Source of the DNA: Pseudomonadota bacterium
GTDB lineage: Bacteria; Myxococcota_A; Polyangia; Haliangiales; Haliangiaceae
Direction: 5' to 3'
Assembly (NCBI GenBank): GCA_022360315.1
Contig: JAKSDA010000267.1
Span: 1-34,744, forward strand
Length of the DNA stretch: 34,744 bases
In this document: positions 9,040-17,196 of the stretch, piece by piece
How positions within the stretch are numbered: position 1 is the first letter of the stretch
Layout of the letters: every line of letters begins with the position of its first letter
Program-made: the position numbers and the translations under genes
The notes under the pieces: model-generated
Database searches by the model: none
What the model saw: only the letters and a program-made list of their open reading frames with translations
What the model was told of the DNA's origin: nothing

Positions 9040-9555
9040 TCATGATTCTTGTGGAGCGTCTTCGATGCGACCAAAATCCTTGCGCAATGCGTAGAAATCG
9101 GCGTCCTCGGGCAAAAGGATCCGCTTCAGGTTGGGATGGCCGGAAAATCGGACTCCGTACATATCGTAGACTTCGCGCTCGAACCAATCAGCTGCCTGGT
9201 ATAACGACGTGATGCTGGGCGCTTCGGCGTCAGCGGCGACGTCGGCGTGGACCAGATGCCGATCGAGATGGGCGAGGTGATTAAACGTATAGACCAGGCG
9301 CATCGTGCCCGCGTCGTCGCGGCGATCTTGACAGGTGACCATCTCGAGAAGGTAGCCGGCGTCGAAAAAGTGTCGAGTGATCTCGGGTATGCTCTCGATG
9401 TTGGCCAAATAGACGTGGTGATAGCCGTATTTGGCGTAGTCGGCGTGTTCGCTCGACTCGGCGAGCTCGGCGACAGACGACCCCAGTATCCGAGACATTT
9501 TTTCAGTCTCGTGTTCGTCGCTGTCGTGTTCGGCCTCGGCACGGGGTTTGCTCAT
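9040..9555 (-). CDS. nuoC: NADH-quinone oxidoreductase subunit C
   Basis: This is the 30-kDa-type subunit of the complex I peripheral arm, 171 residues from the ATG at 9555, which overlaps the nuoB stop in ATGA form. The frame is open far upstream, but only as a shadow of nuoB. The diagnostic segment FEREVYDMYGVRFSGHPNLK followed by RILLPED is present. The first 20 residues are acidic and His-rich and probably disordered. nuoD starts 37 bp after the stop. Confidence 0.96.
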   Translation of the reverse strand: MSKPRAEAEHDSDEHETEKMSRILGSSVAELAESSEHADYAKYGYHHVYLANIESIPEITRHFFDAGYLLEMVTCQDRRDDAGTMRLVYTFNHLAHLDRHLVHADVAADAEAPSITSLYQAADWFEREVYDMYGVRFSGHPNLKRILLPEDADFYALRKDFGRIEDAPQES

Positions 9556-10157
9556 CCCTTGAACCTGCGTCCGGCTTTGATCTTGTCTTTGAGCTTGAGA
9601 ATACCGGCGATCAGCGCCTCGGGCCGCGGCGGGCAGCCGGGAATGTATACATCGACCGGAACGATGTGATCGGCGCCTTCCACGATTGCGTATTGGTTGG
9701 GATATTTGAACGGACCGCCGTCGATGGTGCAGCCGCCCATGGCAATGGCCCATTTTGGCGACGGCATCTGGTCCCACAGCTGCTTGATCACCGGCGCCAT
9801 TTTTCGCGAGATGGTCCCGGCAAAGATCATGACGTCGGCCTGGCGGGCGCTGGGTCGAAACACCCCGGCACCGAAGCGATCGAGGTCGTATTTGGCCGCC
9901 CCTGCGGCCATCATTTCGATCGCACAGCAAGCCAGGCCAAAGGTGAGCGGCCACAGCGAATTGGCCCGGGCAGCGTTGAGCAGATCCTCGAGCACACCGA
10001 ATGTCACATACGGCCTGGCTTCGATCGGTATTCCATCGGGCGAGGTGCCATCGTGCCCGGAACCGGCCTTGACCAGCGAAGGCTGCACGCTCGCAGTGGT
10101 CAGCTGGGGCAGGTGTACTTTGTCGCCTGTGCGGTTCTTTTTGCTGTCGGAAGCCAT
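9552..10157 (-). CDS. nuoB: NADH-quinone oxidoreductase subunit B
   Basis: This is the subunit holding the terminal N2 [4Fe-4S] cluster next to the quinone site. All four ligand cysteines are present: the adjacent pair Cys77-Cys78 in FGLACCAIEMM, Cys143 in MGGCTIDGG and Cys175 in PGCPPRPEAL. The 201-residue protein has an N-terminal extension of about 45 polar residues before the conserved domain. Its stop overlaps the nuoC start, and nuoA ends 87 bp upstream. Confidence 0.97.
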   Translation of the reverse strand: MASDSKKNRTGDKVHLPQLTTASVQPSLVKAGSGHDGTSPDGIPIEARPYVTFGVLEDLLNAARANSLWPLTFGLACCAIEMMAAGAAKYDLDRFGAGVFRPSARQADVMIFAGTISRKMAPVIKQLWDQMPSPKWAIAMGGCTIDGGPFKYPNQYAIVEGADHIVPVDVYIPGCPPRPEALIAGILKLKDKIKAGRRFKG

Positions 10158-10244
10158 AGCTCGTATCCTCAGGCGCGTATCCTCATGGTCGGTACCAGTC
10201 GGCGCGGCGCGCCGTGTCGTCGCATAGCGGTCAGGCAGTCCGGT

Positions 10245-10601
10245 TTACACGGACCACTTGAATACTCCTTTGCGCCAGGCGTACACGATGGCAAGCGACA
10301 AAATGGCCAAAAAGAGCGCGATCTCGATAAGGCCTCGCCAGGGAAACTCCTGAAAGACCAGGGCGACCGGAAACAAGTACAGAACATCGACCTCAAAGGC
10401 GACAAAAATCAATGCAAAGACGTAGTACGCGATATTGAACCGCATCCACGATGTGCCAAACGTATCGACGCCACACTCGTAGGTCTGCCGGGTCTCCTCG
10501 CCCTCATAGCGCGGACTGATAAACAGCGGCACGATCAGCGGAATGGCCCCGAGAACCAGGCCCAAAGCGAGGAATCCACAAAGCTGCGCGTATTGTTCCA
10601 T
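10245..10601 (-). CDS. nuoA: NADH-quinone oxidoreductase subunit A
   Basis: This is the small three-helix subunit of complex I and the first gene of the operon. The ATG at 10601 gives a 118-residue protein beginning MEQYAQLCGFLALG, which is the normal family start; 20 further upstream codons fall in the promoter region and are excluded. The loop YECGVDTFGTSWMRFNIAYY with its conserved Cys and the helix FVAFEVDVLYLFP are characteristic. A candidate promoter ends about 33 bp upstream. Confidence 0.96.
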   Translation of the reverse strand: MEQYAQLCGFLALGLVLGAIPLIVPLFISPRYEGEETRQTYECGVDTFGTSWMRFNIAYYVFALIFVAFEVDVLYLFPVALVFQEFPWRGLIEIALFLAILSLAIVYAWRKGVFKWSV

Positions 10602-10633
10602 GACCAGCGGGTTCTCTCGGTTGCAGTGCCCGC

Positions 10634-10661
10634 ATAGTACCTCGCTTGCCGCACCTTGCAA
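10634..10661 (-). promoter_or_regulatory. Candidate promoter of the nuo operon
   Basis: On the minus strand a -35-like TTGCAA (10656-10661) and a -10-like TACTAT (10634-10639) are separated by 16 bp. Each matches the sigma-70 consensus at four of six positions. An AT-rich tract (10671-10700) lies just upstream and could act as an UP element. The -10 box ends 32 bp before the nuoA ATG. No start-site data are available. Confidence 0.45.
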
Positions 10662-10722
10662 GGGTGCACATCCTATTAATTTTATTAGATTTTATGATTT
10701 TTCCCGAGCAGTCGCGATCTGC

Positions 10723-11631
10723 TCAATGATCTGGCCGGTGTGGCGGATTGTCAGGGTCCTTCACAGCCGCCTGGCGCAGATGTTCTGCGCGTTCGCGCAA
10801 GCTCTCGGCCAGGCGAGCGGCGATTTCGGTGACCGCTTCGGCGGCGCGCTCCATGCGTTCGGCGCTGGCACGCATTTCTTGACCTGTAGGTCCCGAGCCA
10901 ACCATCGCCTGCAGTCGTTCGGCAACCCCGTCCAGATCGATCGAGCCGGTATAACCGAACTGGCGCAGGCGCTCGCCCAGTCCGCGCAGTCGCTGCTTGG
11001 CCCGGGCAAGGCCGAGGTCGCCGGCCTCGGTCACGTCGCGGACCAGCTGGATGAACTCGCCGGCAATGGTTTGCGCGCCTCGCTTGATCGATTCGGGATC
11101 GCTGGCGATCTCCTGTGCATTCTGACCGGTCAATGCGGCCCACAGGGCCGTGGCCCGGGAACTCGCCCCGGCCTGGCCAGAACTCGACCGCCGCGATGAC
11201 CGGCCGGGCCGATCCGGCTGCCCCGAGGTCCGGGCCGATGCGGCCGAGGCCGAACTCGACTCGGCATCGCTGGCGACCTCGCGCTCGCCCTCGAATCGAC
11301 CCGGATCGGCCGAATCATCGATTTCGGCATCGGGCGCGATCTGGTCCGACGCCTGGGCCCAGGCCTGGCTGAGGCCGGACAGGACACCGCTCACCGTGTC
11401 CTTGATGGCGGCCAGGCGTTTTTCGGCGGCGTGCTTGATGTGTTCGGCGATCTCCTCCTCGGCGGCGCGAAACTCCTGCACCGCGTTGGCATCGACCGCT
11501 CGCTCGCGGCCCAGCACAGTGCGCAGAGCGAGCGGGCCATCGGGCAACTCGGCATCATCGGGAATCAGGTAATAGCCCTGGCCATCAAACGCGAACCAGA
11601 GGGTTTTCTCGCTACCGGACCTGTTTGGCAC
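10723..11631 (-). CDS. Ala-rich hypothetical protein
   Basis: The function is not recognised. From the GTG at 11631 the protein has 302 residues. The first 45 form a compact part with the segment FAFDGQGYYLIPDDAELP. A predicted helical stretch follows, rich in Ala, Glu and Lys (about residues 55 to 100). Then comes a low-complexity Ser/Ala/Arg linker, then a second long helical region that runs to the end. There is no signal peptide or membrane segment. The GTG has no clear Shine-Dalgarno site; the frame stays open upstream through a very AT-rich leader, so the start is uncertain. It lies between a LysR gene and the nuo promoter, all on the same strand. Confidence 0.7.
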   Translation of the reverse strand: MPNRSGSEKTLWFAFDGQGYYLIPDDAELPDGPLALRTVLGRERAVDANAVQEFRAAEEEIAEHIKHAAEKRLAAIKDTVSGVLSGLSQAWAQASDQIAPDAEIDDSADPGRFEGEREVASDAESSSASAASARTSGQPDRPGRSSRRSSSGQAGASSRATALWAALTGQNAQEIASDPESIKRGAQTIAGEFIQLVRDVTEAGDLGLARAKQRLRGLGERLRQFGYTGSIDLDGVAERLQAMVGSGPTGQEMRASAERMERAAEAVTEIAARLAESLRERAEHLRQAAVKDPDNPPHRPDH

Positions 11632-11700
11632 TATTCTATTTTGTGTGTTTTTTTGGCTAAATTCTATATTATTCAAAGCACATATTTTGAAAACTGCCGC
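11632..11700 (-). promoter_or_regulatory. AT-rich leader with possible promoter
   Basis: This is a strongly AT-rich patch in otherwise GC-rich DNA, between the LysR stop and the Ala-rich gene. On the minus strand it holds a TAGAAT box (five of six to the -10 consensus) about 30 bp before the GTG. No convincing -35 box was found. The assignment rests mainly on base composition. Confidence 0.3.
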
Positions 11701-11722
11701 GAGTACAGCGAGCTGGGCTGGA

Positions 11723-12610
11723 TCACGCTGCGAGGCTGTCGCGGATGGCGGCGAGGGCCGCGCGGGTCGGGCTCGACTGCGATGCCGACTGGCGGTACAG
11801 CAGGTACATGGGGACCGGCGGACAAACCTCGAAAGGCAGCCGACGGAGCGACCCAAAGCTGCGCGGCACACGCGCTATCATGTCCGGCAGCACGGCCAAA
11901 AAATCGCCGCTGCCACACAGCTCGACTCCGATGCTCAACAGCGTGCTCTGCACGGCGACCGTGCGGTCCAGATGAACCGGCCAGTGATCCACCATGCCGG
12001 GCGGAGCGGTGAATTCGTACCGCTGGATCTCGGACAGGTCGATCTCGCTGTCGTCGCGGTCGTAGAGCGGATGACCGGCACCGCAATACACACCGTAGGA
12101 CGCTCGAAACAGCAGCTCGGCGGCCAATTCGTCGCCCAGTCGGATTTCCTGATCGGTCAGGGCGAGATCGAGGGTACCGTGGATCAGCTGCTCGGCGAGC
12201 TGGCTCGGACTGACCGAGGCCAGAATCGGACGCAGATCGGGGTGCCGCTGCTTGAGTAAACGAAGCGCCGGCAGAATGACAATCGGCATGAACGACCCCG
12301 GCGCAGCAAGCCGTACCGGGCCTTTCATCAAGGCCGAGTTGACCTCGTCAATGGCGTCGCAAATGATGCGCATCGCGTCTCGCAATCCGGCCAGAAGTGC
12401 ACCGCCCTTGTCGTTCAGGACCAGCCGGCGTCCGACCCGATCAAATAAATCGTGACCGAGGTCCTCTTCCAGAAGTCGAACCGTGCGGGACAGGGCCGAT
12501 GCGCTGATGTTTAACGCCTTCGAAGCAGCCGGCAGGTTCTCCACCTCGGCAACCGCACGAAAAACAGGCAACCAGTTCCAGAGACTCGACAATCGCTGCA
12601 CGCGGTCCAT
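11723..12610 (-). CDS. LysR-family transcriptional regulator
   Basis: This is a 295-residue DNA-binding regulator. Residues 10 to 70 form the LysR winged helix-turn-helix, with the typical run NLPAASKALNISASALSRTV followed by LEEDLG and a FDRVGRRLVLNDKG wing. The remainder has the shape of the type-2 periplasmic-binding-like effector domain (GPVRLAAPGSF, then QLIHGTLDLALTD). Its ligand and targets cannot be told from sequence. Target operons are often divergent from LysR genes; here both neighbours are on the same strand, so a neighbouring target is not obvious. The hybrid kinase gene ends 42 bp upstream. Confidence 0.9.
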   Translation of the reverse strand: MDRVQRLSSLWNWLPVFRAVAEVENLPAASKALNISASALSRTVRLLEEDLGHDLFDRVGRRLVLNDKGGALLAGLRDAMRIICDAIDEVNSALMKGPVRLAAPGSFMPIVILPALRLLKQRHPDLRPILASVSPSQLAEQLIHGTLDLALTDQEIRLGDELAAELLFRASYGVYCGAGHPLYDRDDSEIDLSEIQRYEFTAPPGMVDHWPVHLDRTVAVQSTLLSIGVELCGSGDFLAVLPDMIARVPRSFGSLRRLPFEVCPPVPMYLLYRQSASQSSPTRAALAAIRDSLAA

Positions 12611-12652
12611 GGTGCTCGCATACCACAGAGGCCGGGCGCGAGATCGGGCTTT

Positions 12653-15460
12653 TCACTCCGTGGCATAGATCTTCTCGAGAGCCGCCCGGGCTCGCTGGAA
12701 TTCGGCCTCGGCCTGCTCGATGAGCAGTGCCGCATCGTCGAGGGAATGGTCACTTGCCAGGGTTTCGAGCTGGCGGGCAATCTGGCTGAGCGGCACCGCA
12801 CCAAACGTGGCAGCGTTGGATTTGAGACTGTGCGCGGCGAGTTGAAGCTCGGCCGGGGCCGCCGCCGCCACAGCCTGGCGCGCGTCGTCGAGCAGCCTGG
12901 TCACGCTCGGATAAAACCGGCTCAAGAGCACCAAGATCTTGCTCTCGGCATTGTTCCCCAGCATGGCTTCAAGACTGGCCAGAGCACGCGGGTCAATGGC
13001 GGCATCGGCGGCCCCGGCCGCGGGGTCGCGATGCTCGCCCTCGCCCTCGCCCCGACCCTCACCATCACCCTCACCCCCCCTGGCGCTGCCCGCGCCGATG
13101 GCAGGCGATTGGGCGTGTGAACGCGGCATCGTCCCGGCCTGTCGGCCCAGCTTCTTGAGCGCGCCAACAATCTCGCGGGCACGGATCGGCTTGCTGATGT
13201 AGTCATCCATCCCGGCCTCCAGCACCCGCTCGCGGGTCTCGCTCAGCGCATTGGCTGTCATGGCGATGATGTGGGGCCGGCCGACCAGGGCGTCGTTCTC
13301 GCGGATGTGCTGGGTCGCCTTCAGGCCGTCCATCTCCGGCATCTGGAGGTCCATGAGAATCACATCGTAGGGCTGCCGCTCCAGGGCTTGCAACGCCTCC
13401 ACGCCGTTGCCAGCGAGGTCGGCGCGATAACCGAGGCGCTCCAACATGAGCAGCGCCACGCGCTGGTTGACGTCGTTGTCCTCAGCGACGAGAATCCGCA
13501 GCGGTATCCGCTCGGCCAGATCCGATTCGTACTCGCTGGCCGCCGCGTCGCTGGCCGGTACCGGCGGCGCGGCCGGGGTCAGCTCGGCTTCGGCCTGGGC
13601 CTGGCGGAGCGCGCCGACCAGCGCATCGTAGAGCGCGGCCGACTTGACCGGCTTGGTCAGATACTTGGCGAAGAGAGCAGACCGCTCGCCCTGGTCGGGT
13701 GCCCCCATGGAGCTGAGCGCAATCAGCGGCAGATCTCTCGTCGCCGGCCGTGTCCGCAGCTTCTCGGCCAGGATGATTGGGCCCATGTCCGGAAGCTCGG
13801 CGTCGATGATGGCAAAGTCGAACCACACCCCGCTGTCCAGATAGTCGAGCGCCCGGTTGCCCGACGAGCATCGCTCGACTTGAATACCCCACTTTTCGGC
13901 CTGGGTTTGCAGGATATCGCGGTTGGTCGCGTGATTGCCCACCAGCAGCAGCGTGCGGCCAGCGAGCAAGGGCTGCTCGTCGCGCAAAAACTTGGGGGCG
14001 ACATAATCGGTGAGCCGAGCCGGCACCGCGAAGTGAAATGACGAGCCCTTGCCCTCCTGGCTGGTCACCCAGATGCGGCCGCCCATGAGCTCGACCAGGC
14101 GTTTGCTGATGGCAAGCCCCAGCCCGGTGCCGCCGAATCGGCGCGTGGTCGACGAATCGACCTGACTAAAGGGCACGAATAGATGCTCGAGCCGGTCGCG
14201 CGGAATCCCGATACCGGTGTCCCTGACCTCGATCTCGATTTCCACCCACTGGCCGCTTTTGCTGCCACCGCTGTCGCTCTTGTCGTCGTCCCTGCCGTTC
14301 GGGGCGCGAATCGGCTGGGCCCGCATCGACGCGATGACCTCTCCGCGCGCGGTGAACTTGACCGCGTTGGACAACAAGTTGACCAGGACCTGACGCAGTC
14401 GAGTGAGGTCGCCAATGATGGCAAACGGCACCGAATCCTCGGCCAAACAGGCCAGATCGAGGTGCTTTTCAGCGGCCTGCCGACTGACCAGATCGAGCGA
14501 TGACTCGATGAAACGGCGGAGATCGACCGGAGCCGATTCGAGTTCGAGCTGCCCGGCCTCGATCTTGGAGAAATCGAGGATGTCGTTGATGATGCTGAGC
14601 AGGCTGTCGCCGCTGTCGCGGATGGTCTGGGCAAAACCGCACTGCTGGGAGTCGAGCCTGGTATCCAGAAGCACGCTCGACATGCCGATAATGGCGTTGA
14701 GCGGGGTCCGGATCTCGTGGCTCATGGTGGCCAGGAACATGCTCTTGGCCCGACTGGCCGCCTCGGCGGCCTCCTTGGATTCGCGCAACTCGAGGGTGCG
14801 GGCTTGCACGACTCGCTCCAGGGTGTCGCGACTGCTCTGCAGTTGGCGATTGCTCTGCGACAGGGCGACCTTCTGTTGCCTGGCCACATCCAAAGACTGG
14901 TAGATGTCGCGACCGGCCAGGTACAGGGCAACAAAAATCCAGGCATAGACAAACCCCTGAGCGATCCACAGCTCCATCTTGCTGGGCCGCCACACCGGCT
15001 CGGGCATGCCGCCCACGATGTCGAGCGTTGCGACCAGCGAGGCAAAGGCCAGGGTGGCCACGCCGTACCCACCGGCCACGGGAACGCCGAGCAAGAGCCC
15101 GGCAATCACCACTGCACACAGTTGCCCGCTGAGAAAGGGACTGAACGCCGCGCTTCCGCACAGAAGGGCCAGGCCGGCAAAAAGAACCCACAAAGAGCTC
15201 GCCACACACCAGCTGACCAGCCGCACGTGGCCGCGACGCAAGACCACAAGAAAGCCCGAGTACAACGCGATCAAGGGCACGACCATCGCCAGCACGACGA
15301 CCGGTCGGATCGATAAGACAGCTCCTGTGACCAGGCCGAGAAGCAAGAGCACAATGCCGGCAGCGAGAAAGATGCGGAGCTCGCCATAAGCTCGTGCCAT
15401 GTCGCTGTCGGCGAGTTCTGGCGGGCTGAAGAGCTCGCGCACCACGTGATACCAGGACAT
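12653..15460 (-). CDS. Hybrid sensor histidine kinase with two receivers and HPt
   Basis: This is a membrane-bound phosphorelay kinase of BarA/ArcB-like architecture, 935 residues from the ATG at 15460, which has GGAAGAA just upstream. The order is: about six membrane helices (residues 30 to 185); a coiled-coil linker; HisKA with the phospho-acceptor His248 in MSHEIRTPLN; HATPase with the N-box LLSNAVKFT and GTGLGLAIS; a first receiver (about 500 to 620) with Asp553 and a KPV lysine; a second canonical receiver with EDND, Asp704 in MDLQMPEMDG and SKPI; a Gly/Glu low-complexity linker near 800; and a C-terminal HPt with His877 in AHSLKSN. No separate periplasmic sensor domain is seen, so sensing is probably by the membrane part. 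An output regulator is not obvious nearby. Confidence 0.94.
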   Translation of the reverse strand: MSWYHVVRELFSPPELADSDMARAYGELRIFLAAGIVLLLLGLVTGAVLSIRPVVVLAMVVPLIALYSGFLVVLRRGHVRLVSWCVASSLWVLFAGLALLCGSAAFSPFLSGQLCAVVIAGLLLGVPVAGGYGVATLAFASLVATLDIVGGMPEPVWRPSKMELWIAQGFVYAWIFVALYLAGRDIYQSLDVARQQKVALSQSNRQLQSSRDTLERVVQARTLELRESKEAAEAASRAKSMFLATMSHEIRTPLNAIIGMSSVLLDTRLDSQQCGFAQTIRDSGDSLLSIINDILDFSKIEAGQLELESAPVDLRRFIESSLDLVSRQAAEKHLDLACLAEDSVPFAIIGDLTRLRQVLVNLLSNAVKFTARGEVIASMRAQPIRAPNGRDDDKSDSGGSKSGQWVEIEIEVRDTGIGIPRDRLEHLFVPFSQVDSSTTRRFGGTGLGLAISKRLVELMGGRIWVTSQEGKGSSFHFAVPARLTDYVAPKFLRDEQPLLAGRTLLLVGNHATNRDILQTQAEKWGIQVERCSSGNRALDYLDSGVWFDFAIIDAELPDMGPIILAEKLRTRPATRDLPLIALSSMGAPDQGERSALFAKYLTKPVKSAALYDALVGALRQAQAEAELTPAAPPVPASDAAASEYESDLAERIPLRILVAEDNDVNQRVALLMLERLGYRADLAGNGVEALQALERQPYDVILMDLQMPEMDGLKATQHIRENDALVGRPHIIAMTANALSETRERVLEAGMDDYISKPIRAREIVGALKKLGRQAGTMPRSHAQSPAIGAGSARGGEGDGEGRGEGEGEHRDPAAGAADAAIDPRALASLEAMLGNNAESKILVLLSRFYPSVTRLLDDARQAVAAAAPAELQLAAHSLKSNAATFGAVPLSQIARQLETLASDHSLDDAALLIEQAEAEFQRARAALEKIYATE

Positions 15461-15620
15461 CAGTTGTTCTTCCAGCCGCGCTCCCCAACGCACACTCCCC
15501 ACAGCGATTCTGCCCCAATCAGCGCCGGTTGAGAATGCCCGAATTGGCCGAACGACTCCACAACCTCCCTACGACGGCGTCGCGAGGCCACTCAAACCAG
15601 CAAATGCCCGGGCCGACCGC

Positions 15621-16310
15621 TCAGAACAGAGCGCGAAGGCTCTCTGAATCGGAGATGATCACCTTGCGGCCCTCGGTACAGATGAGGTTCTTCTTTTTGA
15701 ATTGAGACAGCGTCAGCGAAACCGTCTCACGGGTCGATCCGATGAGATTGGCCAGCTCTTGATGCGTGATCTTGAGCGCCACCAGCGTGCCGCGAGAATC
15801 GTCGACCCCGTATTCCTCGGCCAGCTTGAGCAAAAGCTCGGCCAGCTTGGAGGTGACGTCGCGGAATACCAGAGTCTCGAGCTTGTTTTCGAGATCACAA
15901 CGCCGCTTGGCCAATAAACGGGTCATCTGATAACCGAGCCCGGCGTGCTGCTGAAGCAGCTTCTCAAAATCAGAGCGCTCGATTTCGGTAATCATCGAAT
16001 TCTCCATCGCCTCGGCCATTTCTTCTCGCGGACCGCCCTCGACAAGACAACCCTCGCCAAATAACTCCGACGGCCCGCAATAGTTCAATGTCAACGCTTT
16101 ACCATCCCGTGTAACTTTTGAGATCTTGACCCGACCACCGTTAACAAAGAACAGCGCACCGCCGGGATCGCCGGGCAGATAGATTACTTCTCTGCGGCGA
16201 ATCTCACGTTGTTCCACCTTTTCGGCAATCCTCGCCAGAGCCTCGGGCCCGAGCTCAGCCAACAAGGGGATCTTTTTCAGATACCAGAGTGTCCGCTTCG
16301 TATCCTGCAC
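15621..16310 (-). CDS. Crp/Fnr-family transcriptional regulator
   Basis: This is a cyclic-nucleotide-binding-fold regulator. An N-terminal beta-roll (RREVIYLPGDPGGALFFVNGG followed by GRVKIS) precedes a long dimerisation helix and a C-terminal helix-turn-helix (ITHQELANLIGSTRETVSLT). No Fnr-type cluster of N-terminal cysteines is visible, which argues against a Fnr-like Fe-S sensor. The start is uncertain. The GTG at 16310 gives 229 residues but its GGGGG is only 2 bp away; a TTG at 16340 adds 10 residues without a ribosome site. It stands alone between the kinase and a CPBP gene. Confidence 0.9.
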   Translation of the reverse strand: MQDTKRTLWYLKKIPLLAELGPEALARIAEKVEQREIRRREVIYLPGDPGGALFFVNGGRVKISKVTRDGKALTLNYCGPSELFGEGCLVEGGPREEMAEAMENSMITEIERSDFEKLLQQHAGLGYQMTRLLAKRRCDLENKLETLVFRDVTSKLAELLLKLAEEYGVDDSRGTLVALKITHQELANLIGSTRETVSLTLSQFKKKNLICTEGRKVIISDSESLRALF

Positions 16311-16373
16311 TGCCCCCAAATGTACCAAGCATCGCAACAATGAACAAGAATGTTAGATTTCTTACCAAGACAT

Positions 16374-17171
16374 CTAGTTCTCTCCCTGCCTATGGGGTTG
16401 GGAATGCAACAAAGTCAGGCCGGTGAGACAAATCAATGCGGCGGGTGGACCAACCCACCCTGGATGGTCGGAAAGCAACTCGTTGAGCGTGTCGAGTCGG
16501 CTGGTTGACAGAAGCAGGGCCGCCGTATTGTTAATCAAGTGCATGAGCATACTTACAACTACATTACCCTGCACTGACGCATAGCCGAGCAAGAGCCCAA
16601 ACGCGAATGTTGGCACGAGTTGGATGCGAGAAAAGTGAAAAAAAGAGAACAGAGCCGCGCTGACCAGGACGGCCAGGGCCGTGCCGATCCCGGGTCTGAG
16701 CGCGGGCAAGAGCAGGCCTCGGAAGAGGATTTCCTCGGCGGCGGCGGGGATGACTGCGAGGGTGACCAGGACCCAGACGAGCGGTGCGGTGGAAACCATG
16801 GCCTCGAGTTCTTCGAGGGCTTCGCTGCCGCCGACCAATTCCTCGCCGATGGGGACAAAAAACAGGCCATTGAGATACCAGAAGCTGGCGCCGCACAAAA
16901 CGGCGCCGAGCAGGCGACGGCGTTTTGGCCGGCCCAGGCCGAGGGCAGCTGCCCAGCCGCGACCGTAGCGCAATGCGGCAAAGGACAGCGGTATTCCGCC
17001 GATCAACAGGAGTTGACCCGCGGCGATGGCGCTGAGGGCAGAAAACTGGTCGCGCAACCAGGCAAGCGGTAGGCTGGCAGCGGCCAGGAGCAGCACCACG
17101 ACGGCGAACACGGCGAGGGCTTGTAGTGGGGAGAAATGGCTGGTCGCCGGGGTAGCGGCTCTATCCGGCAT
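16374..17171 (-). CDS. CPBP-family intramembrane metalloprotease
   Basis: This is a 265-residue multi-helix membrane protein of the CAAX-protease/bacteriocin-processing family (Rce1-like). The three catalytic motifs are present: EEILFR (Glu146, Glu147, Arg151), FxxxH in FSFFHFSR (His179) and HLINN (His211). About seven hydrophobic segments are visible. Substrates of bacterial members are mostly unknown; roles in membrane-protein processing and bacteriocin self-immunity are described for some. The ATG lies 25 bp after the NAD synthetase stop, so the two may be cotranscribed. Confidence 0.9.
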   Translation of the reverse strand: MPDRAATPATSHFSPLQALAVFAVVVLLLAAASLPLAWLRDQFSALSAIAAGQLLLIGGIPLSFAALRYGRGWAAALGLGRPKRRRLLGAVLCGASFWYLNGLFFVPIGEELVGGSEALEELEAMVSTAPLVWVLVTLAVIPAAAEEILFRGLLLPALRPGIGTALAVLVSAALFSFFHFSRIQLVPTFAFGLLLGYASVQGNVVVSMLMHLINNTAALLLSTSRLDTLNELLSDHPGWVGPPAALICLTGLTLLHSQPHRQGEN

Positions 17172-17196
17172 GATTCACCACACCATCTGCTGCGCT

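Noticed and set aside
10692..10711. Further copy of the TTCGGGAAAA palindrome near the nuo promoter
   Set aside because: Only about 14 bp match one arm, and the partner arm and CTAG are missing, so chance similarity cannot be excluded.
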